From Metallyticus violacea (taxonomy: Eukaryota > Arthropoda > Insecta > Mantodea > Metallyticidae): DNA of 64,000 nucleotides. Positions 49,400 through 59,258 of the stretch are shown here, piece by piece. Numbering within the stretch: the first letter of the stretch is position 1; each line of letters begins with the position of its first letter. Location: positions 73,768,001-73,832,000 of the forward strand of contig CM060833.1 of the NCBI GenBank assembly GCA_030762175.1. Direction: 5' to 3'. The notes beneath the pieces were generated by a model, which was not told where the DNA came from, did not search any database, and saw only the letters and a list, made by a program, of their open reading frames with translations. The position numbers and the translations under genes are program-made.

Positions 49400-49992
49400 T
49401 TCACTTTACCGTACCCGCTGAACGCATCTGCAGTCGCCGGTTCCGAACGGTAGCGAAGACTGCCGAATGGTTACGATTTTAGTAGCAATTACTTAAGGCG
49501 AATAATTTCCAACCTGAGCATGAAGCCCTGTTAGGTTAGTATGTAAGAGTGTCGTGCTAATGATGTGAAAATCGTAAGTTCGATTCCCTCTGGGTATTTT
49601 TTTTTTTTTTTCCTTATTTGTAATTTTGTAATTTTTTCTCTCCGAATAAAATTTAATAGTTTTTCTTAATCTTCATAATTTTTCTGCACTATTCTTAAAC
49701 GAATAAATGAAATGTTATAAGTTAGGTTAGATTAGTTTAGTTGAAAAAATTAATTTTAGTGCATAATAATACTTTTAAGTCGTTAATTTTTTTTTTTACC
49801 TTTATACTTTTTCTAAACTGTTCTTAATCGAATAAATATTACTTTCTCATACGTTTGGTCAGTTTAGTTTAAGTTAAACAAAAAAACTTTTAATGTTACT
49901 CCACAGTAACACTTATCGTATCACATCCAGTCGCTTTCTTCGCTACGGGTCCGGGACTACCGGCTGCAGATGCATTTAGAGGGTACTGGCAG
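49400..49992. mobile_element. Candidate TIR element with tRNA-like core
   Basis: Imperfect inverted ends. The left end has GTACCCGCTGAACGCATCTG, then CAGTCGCCGG and GGTAGCGAAGA. The right end, in complement, has GTACCCTCTAAATGCATCTG, then CAGCCGG and CGTAGCGAAGA. Between them lie a tRNA-like segment (about 49527-49600) and two T-rich direct copies (about 49600-49745 and 49780-49915), each with TTCTTAA-CGAATAAAT and a TTAGTTTAGTT-like string. There is no transposase, so it would be non-autonomous. Confidence 0.5.
49527..49600 (+). tRNA. tRNA-like sequence, probably pseudogene
   Basis: An A-box-like TTAGGTTAGTATGTAAGAG, an anticodon-loop-like TGATGTGAAAATC and a B box AGTTCGATTCC, followed by a long T run. 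The acceptor and T stems do not pair well, so this is a tRNA-derived relic and not a working tRNA. Confidence 0.35.
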
Positions 49993-50764
49993 AGTGTTAT
50001 CCTCCTATTCAATGTAGGGAGCCAATTGCTTTCATCTATTATCTCTCAGCCGCGCGACATGGTTTTCCTACTTGCTTTTTTGTCCTAATAGCTTGGAGTG
50101 CGATATCGCTTATTGATGTTGTGTAGTGCTTTGTTTGAAACGGCCTTCATTAAAAAAAACTGCATAGTTTTCTGCTTATTCACTTGAGTCTGCATGGCAT
50201 TTATAGGTATACCCGCAAATAAATTCATCTACACATAACGTCGAAAAGTCTTAACCTCGGCCTTAGGCATTGCTTAGCCTTGACCTCATTAAGGCCACAT
50301 ACCCAGATATCTGCAAAATAATTGCGGTCATCTCAACCCCGTCACGATTTCATTAGAATCAGTGGAAAGTGTATTGTCTAATGGTAAAACTTCATTACAC
50401 TGCATGACTAGGGAAAGTGAAACCATTGCTAATGACCTGGAATGATAATTTAGCTTGAGGCGTCCTTATGGAAGCCCGGTTCAAAGTCAGTCATACAACT
50501 TCTCTCGCTCTTTCTTTGAATCAAAACTTCTCGAAATGATCTGCAGCTCTCAATGCCAAGCATTAATATTCCTTGTGAATAAATACCGTTAAATCAATTC
50601 CACTGCTTGTCAATTCATCACCAATGTTCTTCATGGCCTTAAAGTATAGCATTCATTGAAAGTTGCAAGAACAAAATTATGGAAATATAGGTGGTTTTTT
50701 ATTTATATAGCAGTGAAATAGACTCGAATGGTTAAAAACTTTATTAAAGTTGTATAGTTCATAG
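49993..50764. other. Intergenic sequence
   Basis: No supported feature. Confidence 0.5.
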
Positions 50765-50775
50765 CCGTTTTATAC

Positions 50776-51050
50776 CCCCACGGGTGGCCGAAGTCGTTAA
50801 GGCGCGGACTCGTAAGCGGGAGGTCCATAGTTCAAATCCCATCAGAACTGTCCTCCCTGACTGTTCCAGGTTTTCCCCAGTCCTCATAACTGGCAAATGC
50901 CGGGGAAGTACCCTAAACTTAGGCCTGGAACGCTTCCTTCCTTTAAAAATATCCTTTCCCAATATATCATCTCATCTCATGTATCATCGGTGTCCACCGC
51001 CTGTGGTGCCTCAGTAGTAAAAATGGGCGTTAAACATTACTAAAAAAAAA
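50776..51050 (+). repeat. SINE1 copy with target-site duplication
   Basis: A full-length copy: CACGGGTGGCCGAAGTCGTT head, AACTGGCAAATGCCGGGGAA body and GTGGTGCCTCAGTAGTAAAA tail ending in an A run. The flanking direct repeat CCGTTTTATA is at 50765-50774 and 51056-51065. Frames on both strands here are repeat-derived. Confidence 0.95.
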
Positions 51051-51065
51051 AATAACCGTTTTATA

Positions 51066-51487
51066 TAAATATGACGAATGGCAAATAAAATAAAAAATAT
51101 AATGTAAATGGGAACTGAGCGTGATTCTTCCAAAGAATGGTTTTTATATGAAATACAAACAGAATTAGGAATTAAAAATATAAGTATATGTTAGCAAGAC
51201 GAAAAAGTCAAACGGGGTCTAAAGGATTAAATAAACTAATAACTTTCTATATAACACAGCACTTAAAAGAAAGAAATAAAAATATATATCTGGATACTGG
51301 TGACAAATGAATTACACAAAACGGTCGTCATTTCTGGTTGTGAAGAAATATTGTGATACATGCTCAGTTTGCCAAGCTTATAATTACCTCTTCTTCAGTA
51401 TATGAAATATGCTAAGAATGGACTTACCTTTCAGCACGAACGTAAGTGAATTGTATTATAATGCTTTTAATAGTCGACATTTAATAT
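51066..51487. other. Intergenic sequence
   Basis: No supported feature. Confidence 0.5.
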
Positions 51488-51916
51488 TTATCGCGGTTGT
51501 TCGTTTTTAGTATCTCGTTTCACATTGAAAAAGAAAACATATCCCGCTAATTAAATGCAATATAATTTTTTTTTTAATTCAGTTATATGGGGGAAAATAT
51601 ATACATTAGAAAAATATAAATATAACTCCACTCTCAGGATATTGCATTTATTTATTAAAGAAAATCAGCGTTTCAATAAAGGTAATAGTTAGCCCTTCAA
51701 GCAATAACAACTAGGTTGTTTATGATTAGTAATGAAATCTTTGCTATCATGGACATGAAGTTGCCTTAACATTGACTATACAGTGCAGCTCGCTGAACTC
51801 TACCTAGCATTCTCTCTTTGTTTTTCCCACCCTCTGGCCTGATAAACTTTCCTCGGGCTTATTTATGCTGATATCTTGTTGGCGAAAGAATTGTTCTATC
51901 TCTATTTATGACACAC
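51488..51916 (+). repeat. Inverted duplication B, left arm
   Basis: Recurs in reverse complement at 54648-55100. Landmarks in complement: CAACTTCATGTCCATG, AGCCCGAGG, CTAGGYAGAGTTCA and AAACGAACMACCG. More diverged than pair A, with many substitutions and indels, but collinear throughout. Confidence 0.82.
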
Positions 51917-52640
51917 TATAGGGTGCGTTCAAATTCTATTTTTTTTCTCACAAACTATTTGCACCAAAAATTTGAAACTTCTGTCACTTATCAGCGTAAT
52001 TTCCTTGCAGATGTACATATTTTTCACAACGTCGACATCATGATTCCTTGACCGCTGCGGACACTTTTTTAGTAGTCTGTTTTGACCACTGGAAAATCGC
52101 AGTTGCAATGGCGGCCAAACAACAGAATGTGCGAGCGACCACGGAGAGTGTCTTTTATTGTGGAATAAGCAAAAAAAAAAAAAAAAAAAAAACGCTAGGA
52201 GCCAGGTCAGGTGAGAATGGAGCATGAGAAACCACCTCATAGTTCTTTTCACGTCATGTTCCCACCCACCTGGAGAAGACTTTCTGCATTTTCAGGCCTT
52301 CATGCAGGATTGTGAGCACAGATCCCACGGAAATGGCAACTTTGGAGGCGATAACCATGATGTCTGATCGATTGGTGGGAAGCCGAGGTTGTTTCGGTTC
52401 GTTGGTACACGGGTTCGGCCTTCTTTGAGTTGTTGCACTCACGAACGCACATTATTCACACTACATGTCTCACCCAACTAGCGATGAATTTTAATGGGTG
52501 TAATACCACACAAGTGGAAAAAACAAATGATTACTTCCTGTTCTTATAATTGTTTTAAGTACCAAAAACAATGTCCACTCTAGCTGCAGCCAACAGGGTT
52601 CTGTGCACCGTACAGTGCTGCCAATTCTGTCACATTTACA
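51917..52640 (-). mobile_element. Mariner relic with internal deletion
   Basis: The - strand encodes an N-terminal helix-turn-helix part (about 52254-52442) ending VGSVLTILHEGLKMQKVFSR-WV. It jumps almost directly to EVVSHAPFSPDLAPS (third-Asp motif) near 52215, then IKDTLRGR and a CEKYVHLQGNYADK-like terminus near 52020. The first two catalytic acidic residues fall in the deletion. The third Asp position reads Val beside a poly-A tract (poly-T in the coding sense). The left end at about 51916 starts TATAGGGTGCG. The right end is not defined. Confidence 0.72.
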
Positions 52641-53027
52641 AAAGAGTGCCGGCATGTTTTAAGCTAAATCCTGCTTTCAAACCTGAGAAAAAAATTGTAG
52701 GCCTTAGAAGTTGAATACACCTCGCAATTTTCTCCCTTGATTAAATATTCAGCTCATATTTAATGTGCCTGCGCAACATAATGCGATGATGAAATAAAAG
52801 TTGTATTGCTTTTTTGGAATGTGGAAATAATTGTAATAATGTTGAATCCGTAAACAATGAAATAACAAAAATGAATATAATCCAATACCTTGCGTTCTAA
52901 CAAAGTATAAAAGGTCACTCCCATTTGAAAATAAGAGAAGAGATTAAATAGTATTTAATAATCACCTTTCAAGCACATTTTACTTGTAAGAATGGAAAAA
53001 TAAGAGGTAATTTTGAAGGGTGTGGAA
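52641..53027. other. Spacer of inverted duplication B
   Basis: No supported feature. Confidence 0.45.
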
Positions 53028-53296
53028 TAGTGTTTAATGCTCGTTTTTACTACTGAGGCACCACAGGCGATGGACACTGATGATACACGAGATGAAATGA
53101 TAAATTGGGAAAGGATTTTTTAAGAAAGGAAACGTTCCAGGCCTAAGTTTAGGGTACCTCCCCGGCATTTGCCGTTTATGAAGATCGAGGAAAACCTGGA
53201 AAAAACCTCAGTCAAGGAGGATGCTTCTGGCGGGATTCAAACCTGAGACCGCCCGCTCACGAGTCCGCGCATCAACGATCTCGGCTACCATTGGCG
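53028..53296 (-). repeat. SINE1 copy
   Basis: A reverse, near-full-length copy. The flanks share TTTTGAAG, a probable short target-site duplication. Confidence 0.93.
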
Positions 53297-53619
53297 GTTT
53301 TTGAAGAGGGAATAATGGATTATTAATGTAACATAAGTTGATGTAGAACCTCTTCAAGTTTCAAAACTCGAGGTATGCATCTTTAGTTGTTCCGCATGCA
53401 CCTAGATTCCACTTGTTTCTACACTACGTTGTACATGTGTAACTGTATAAACTTGCAACAGTTCTTAACCTTGTAAAATGCAAATTATAATAATATTTCC
53501 CACCATTTTAATACGGTGAGCACTTATCTCTTGGTACCTCTAAGCGGAACACCGTGTACTTTTTCACACTAACTGTCGTTTATATCAATTCGCATTTTTA
53601 AATGTTCTGAGGTAAGTAG

Positions 53620-54060
53620 ATGTTGGGTGACTCAGGCGGTAGTAACGTTTGGTACTCCCGTTCGGAAGATTCAATTCCCGTTGAGGCGCCCATGCTAATC
53701 TTGAATTTATTCATGTTTTCCCCTGGTCACTTAGGCGAATTTTGAGATGGATATTTCCTACAAAATTTTAGCTCTCCTGTTTCCTTACATTTCATTCCAT
53801 TGCATCAGTTACCTGGTCGAAAACGTCACGTAAGATAGGCTGATGTCTTGTGATTGGCGGTGGCTTGATTTCTGTAAAATGTGTCCTAGCGTCTGGTGGG
53901 TCGCCATTGTGTCTCTTGGGGACCTCAGGACACTTCGTAGGCCGCTTTGGTGAACTTGGGATGGCTCTTGTCAAGATCGTCGGCGTCTGGGACTAATCTC
54001 TGGAAACGTTAGTTACCCACCCACACTCGTGCGTCGCCTCCTCGGATTCCTGGCCTCCCA
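53620..54060 (+). repeat. SINE2-family repeat
   Basis: Head GTGACTCAGGCGGTAGTAAC with B box AGATTCAATTCCCG, then ATGTTTTCCCCTGGTCACTT and AGGCGAATTTTGAGATGG. The 3' part has a long GC-richer segment to about 54060. The - strand frame 53792-53974 is repeat-derived. Confidence 0.65.
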
Positions 54061-54647
54061 ATGTATTCTCTATCTCACCCCTTTCTTTTGGAGGCATATG
54101 TACAGTGGGCCTGTTATGCTACCTCAGTGTTCACATCATTCTTTGTGGAGCACCCTATCTTAACCTATACCAATTGAGTATGCTCTTTTGTGTCATTGGT
54201 TTTAATATATAGTAAGTAACTTCCTTTTCATGTTAAAGAAGTATATAATATGTTTCAAATCTTTATTTCAATATACTAATTATACTAAGAGTCTTAAATC
54301 TTTGTATACACATTTAAAAAAAATGCTAATTTCTGCTTCTTGCAGATGACGATTTTATTATCTTAATTTACAGTTTTCTTATCATTCTCTTTTGTCTTTC
54401 ATGCAAATTCCAAGTAGGAATTAATAGTTTGTTTTTGATTGCTGAGGTTTTAATGACAATATTTCCTTTTTTTTTTTTTTTTTTTTTTTGCATTTTACAA
54501 CCCCTAAATTCGTGAACCCATATGATTATTCCTTCTCTCATCAATAACACCATTTTAAGAGATATTCGTTATGATACTTTCTAACGTAGTGACCGATAAC
54601 AGAAGGTAAATACTTAAAAGAAGCCTTAAAATTAATATTAAATAATT
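54061..54647. other. Spacer of inverted duplication B
   Basis: AT-rich. A poly-T tract lies at about 54470-54489. No gene is supported. Confidence 0.45.
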
Positions 54648-55100
54648 AGTATGTGATAAATATAGAACAACTCCTTCGTTAACAATATATCAGCTTAAGC
54701 CCGAGGCAAGTTAAGAGTATATCAAGTTAGAAGGTGCTAGTGGGGAGGGGTACAGCAGAAACAAAGACAGAACGCTAGGCAGAGTTCACATTCAGCTGCA
54801 CTGTGCGGTCGATGTTAAGGTAACTTCATGTCCATGTAAAAAGGTTCCATCACTAATCATAAGCAACCTAGTCCTTGCTGTTAATCCTTGAAGGGCAAAC
54901 TATTTCATTTATTGAAACGTTGGTTTCCTTTAATAAATAAATGTAATATCTTAGTCATTTTATATTTCTATTTTTCGAATATACACATTTTTTTCTCCAT
55001 ATTACTGAATTTTAAAAATATATGTTCGCTTTTGTTTAGCGGCATTTATCTTCCTTTTCACCGTGAAATGAGATGCTGAAAACGAACCACCGATTAAGAG
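54648..55100 (-). repeat. Inverted duplication B, right arm
   Basis: Reverse complement of 51488-51916 across a spacer of about 2.73 kb. The block ATGTTAAGGTAACTTCATGT differs from the left arm at one position. Confidence 0.82.
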
Positions 55101-55674
55101 ATAAAAGGGGAAATAGGTAGAAAGAGGCAACTGAAAATCGCATTATTGTATAGAAAGTTGCTTCCTTAAGGTTTTCGAGGCAAAACCTGTTATGAAAGAC
55201 ATTGAACCCCAAAATTAACTCGTTACTACACTTTAATAGCTTATACAGAAACTAGTAACGATAGAAAAGGAAAGTATTTTTATTTCCGCTGTTGCCTGTG
55301 TGACAAGTTCTCGTCTGCTGCGGTTGACATGGCAAAGAAGACTCTTATTCTTATTATGAACGCAAGATGAGCATGAAATGTGGGCCATAGAAAAGTGTAT
55401 GAAGAGTTCTTGTCCTTAAACATCCGTAAAAAGACTGTAGACTTGTACTCTTTCCCCCCTTGATCCTTAGAACTACTAACACATGTGTTTATATCTACGT
55501 AATCTGGTTAGGAAAAATAAAATATCAAAATCATTTCACATAAACACAATAACAATAAAAATCTTCTTTGTTCTTAATTCGCGCAACTTCTAGGTAACAA
55601 ATTTTCTCAAAATTTATGCAAAGTCATTTTTCTGAAAATTCCATTGATCGTTTGTAATCATCGTTTCAGCAAGC
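55101..55674. other. Intergenic sequence
   Basis: No supported feature. Confidence 0.5.
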
Positions 55675-56030
55675 GTTAGAGGTTAACATTGCTAGCTGCT
55701 CCTGGGAGATCACGGGCTCGATTCCTCATACCTAGTCGTAAATGTCCTACTTAGGGAGGTCTGGATGTCTCCGCCCCCCTCCTCTCGTGACGACAAATGA
55801 GGAGTTACCTGATAGAGAACCTTGAAATTCGGTATACTGATTACATACGAACCTCTTGCAATACTGCCTTTAGTCAATGAAGTCGCGAGACAGAGAACGC
55901 AGTGATCGTAGTGACCGTTCTTGGTCATTTGATGGCTGTCGCGTCAAGGAAGGAAGCTAAGCACACCTTCCCTTCCAAATATACATCAGTGGGTAGTTTG
56001 AAGGTGTTGTGTGGGTGCGACGAATAAGTA
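55675..56030 (+). repeat. SINE-like repeat with tRNA-like head
   Basis: GCGTTAGAGGTTAACATTGC then GGGCTCGATTCCTC resemble Pol III A and B boxes. A body with ATGAGGAGTTACCTGATAGA follows. There is only one copy in the window, so the family is uncertain. The - strand frame 55710-55928 is not a gene. Confidence 0.4.
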
Positions 56031-56433
56031 ACAGACCTTTATATTTAACAAATTAAAATGCATTTAAAACGTATAATATGGGCTAATTGAACCCTAAATA
56101 ATGAATGTAACGTTAACAAAGAAAATTGGTATATCAACACAATCAATATACGGAAGATACTTACTAAAGATAAGAGAGCTTATTGAGACGCATATCAGAT
56201 TGTTTTTTTTTTTTTCCTTCTTTTCTTCCCTAGTCACAGAATCTTTTGCGAACAACAGTAGCAAGTCCATTAATCCTCTAAATATGGCTTTCGTTTCCTA
56301 CCTAGAACTGACCGGTGCTGTTAGTTTTGTATATAAGTGCTATATTGTGCTTGGCTAGAGAACATAGAGAGACAGGGTAAAGAGGGGAAGCGGATCTTAT
56401 AAACCCATTTCGTTTTATGCAAAACAGTTTTTT
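56031..56433. other. Intergenic sequence
   Basis: The + frame 56101-56358 has no recognisable similarity. No feature is supported. Confidence 0.4.
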
Positions 56434-56674
56434 TAATAGTATTTAACGCTCGTTTTACTACTGAGGCACCACATGTGGGGTACATTGATGATACTGAGAT
56501 CAAATGATATATAGGGAAAGGATTTTTTAAGGATGGAAACGCTCCAGGCCTAAGTTTAGGGTACCTCCCCGGCATTTGCCATTTATGAGGACAGAAAACT
56601 CTGCAAAAAACCTCAGTCCTGGAGGGATTCGAACCCCATACCTCCCACTCACGACCTCGGCCACCAGTGGCGGT
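56434..56674 (-). repeat. SINE1 copy, shortened
   Basis: A reverse copy: TTTAACGCTCGTTTTACTAC, CCTAAGTTTAGGGTACCTCC and CACGACCTCGGCCACCAGTG. The middle of the tRNA-like head is deleted. It is followed 280 bp later by an opposite-strand copy. Confidence 0.9.
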
Positions 56675-56955
56675 CTGTAAAACTGTTGACAAGGAGAGAT
56701 GCCCTTAAGTAGAATTCCGAGTTGCAGCCCGCCATTATTTGATAATAAGAATAAAGTTTTCTCAGCTGCTTACAGCGTGCTCTCAGCCACTGCATTCCAC
56801 TAGCACCTGATTTATTTACAAAGAAACTTTTTTTTTTCATTGCCTCTATTGTTGTAAGTAATGTTCCAAGTATATCTTTAGGCACCGGAGGTTATTAGCT
56901 CATAGCAAACCACATATAATATATTATAAAAACATACATACCTAGTCTTGCCACC

Positions 56956-57231
56956 GCCACGGGTGGTCGAAGTCGTTCAGGCGCGGACTTGTAATCGGTA
57001 AGTCTGGGGTTCAAATCTAACCAGGACCGTTCTCCCCGATTGAGGTTTTTTTTTTCTTCTTCTTCCAAGTTTGCCTCAGTCCTCATAAATGGCAAATGTG
57101 CCGAGCAGGTACCCTAAACTTAGACCTGGAATGCTTCCTTCCATAAAATAAAAATCCTTTCCTAATTTATTTCATCTCATGTATCAACCGTGTCCTGGTG
57201 CCTCAGTGTAAAAACGGACGTTAAAAAACAA
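56956..57231 (+). repeat. SINE1 copy with target-site duplication
   Basis: Forward copy flanked by TAGTCTTGCCA at 56943-56953 and 57232-57242, an exact 11-bp target-site duplication. A T-rich run expands its body near 57048. Confidence 0.95.
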
Positions 57232-57242
57232 TAGTCTTGCCA

Positions 57243-58976
57243 TTGCCATTAATAGTTACAAAATTTTGAAAATTATATCAGGTGTTTTGGTGATCAGAGA
57301 AAAGTTATTGCCAGACTCTCGCCCTCATTGTTGAGTTCAGATGCAACAGAAAGAATTCATTACTTAAGATTTACTATGTAGTCCCCATTCTATACATTGT
57401 GAAAACCGAGTTGCTATGCTTTTTGGAAAATCATCAAGAATATCTTCCAGGTCCTTTAAAAGCAGGAAATTGTGAACACTTTACTGAAACACATGCTGTT
57501 GACCGTTTGAAATTCCTATGTTCGTATCGTAAGGACCCTAACTGTAGTCAAAGACAGTGAAAGCTCATGAGATGAACATATCCATGTCTAGAGTTCTTAC
57601 AGTAGACTTTGAGCTGAAGGCTGAGCATTTTTAACTTAAGAACTGGAGCGCAGAGAGTCTTGAAATGCAAACAACTGCCACAGCGTTACCGGGGGAAATG
57701 TTTTTAACTAGAGTGAAAGTATTCAATATCGAAGACAATAATGTGCCTTGACTTCGCGAGAATCTCTTGAGAATGTCCCGAAGGCCCAGAGAAGCCGTCA
57801 TCTTGTCTCAATAACAGTTTGATGAAGAATGACCAATGATTCTGTCACAAATCTCCTTTTCTTTCAAAAGGAAGTAAATAAAATGCACTGTGTTGGAACC
57901 TGTGGTGAAAAACCTAACTCGACTTTTTTAAAGGAATGCAAACTATAGTCAGTACTTGAGAGCATCTTTTGCAAGAACAGGTACCTTATATTGAGGTCTC
58001 AAGGAGTCCTTTTAGTCAGCAGTGGCGAATTTTTCAATGGAGGTAGTTTGTGCTGCTATAAATTAATGGCTTTAGAGAATTCGGTTTTATATAAGGACCA
58101 CAGGGACTAGCTTTGAGAGAGAATTGATGATAAGCGTTTGGAATACCTGGGAGAACAATTTATCAAAATTAGATGGAAAAATATTTAAATATATAGTAGT
58201 TTTGTACTAAAATCTTGTAACAGTAATTATGAGAAGAGTAGAAAATATGTTCAAAAGCTCGTGTAAAATACTCTTGTCACTTATGTGTCGTTTAATTTCA
58301 ATTCAAACAATTCAAACAGAGGGCACTTTGAGCAACAAAAGTCTGACGATCCTCTGTTTCTAACGGGTATATAGTGATTTAAGGTATTATGGTAAATTCT
58401 TTGAAGCAAGGAAAGTTATGGATGTTATCTCAGGATAGCCGAAATACAGATATAATAGCAATTTGTTAGACTCGCTCAAAATTCAAACTCTTTGAAATTT
58501 ATCAAATGATCTCATTCTGCGAAATGGAAAATCATACAATCCCGGCGTTTTATTGACTCTCCCATAAACACTGTACCCTAGGGAGTATCGATTTCGACCG
58601 AATTGACAGGTACGTGCCTCTCGGCGTGTTCTGACTCATGTTGCACTGTGCGTGCGGTAGGCTTTAGCAGTGAAGATCTCCGTTTTAAATACTGGCGCAT
58701 GAAAGTATACCATTTTTGTTTTGTTTTCTGGCATGGAAGAGAGAAAGAATTCTTATTATTTATTATAGTAAACATTTTATTATGTACATTTCAATTAAAT
58801 CACAAATTACTGTCGGAATCTGCTTTATTGCACATAATAAGTATATGTAAATAATTTTAAATTAATATGTAATGACAAATATAAGGCATTGAATTATATC
58901 TTACTCCTAGTATATATCTTTACATATTAAAGAAAGACAAAATATACAAGTAGTTCTAGAGCAATATGTACAAATC
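57243..58976. other. Intergenic sequence
   Basis: Less AT-rich in 57.3-58.0 kb, but every frame there is broken. No gene or repeat is recognised. Confidence 0.45.
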
Positions 58977-59258
58977 GGTGTTGGTCCTGGTGTGATTACC
59001 ACACTTGCCTCCTAAAGCCAAGATCGCAGGTTCAATCCCAGCCAGGATTGATGAATTTTTTCGCGTGTAAAAATCCCAAGTATGGTTCCTTCGGGAGGGA
59101 AGTAAGTCTGTGGGTCCCATGTCGTAGATTTACGGCACGTAAAAAGAATCTCAAGCCTGAAAGAAGAGGTCTCTTGATCAGCCGTTTCACGCCCTGAATT
59201 GAATGGGATGCTGATGACCTGAGATGTTAAATAAATAACGTCCGTAAATAAAACAAAA
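58977..59258 (+). repeat. SINE3 copy
   Basis: Head GGTCCTGGTGTGATTACCAC then AGGTTCAATCCCAGCC (B box), body TTCCTTCGGGAGGGAAGTAA and CATGTCGTAGATTTACGGCA, tail GATGACCTGAGATGTTAAAT. The anticodon-arm part resembles tRNA-Gly. Confidence 0.92.

Noticed and set aside
56321..56692. 123-residue - strand ORF
   Set aside because: Mostly SINE1 sequence. The peptide reads the body of the repeat.
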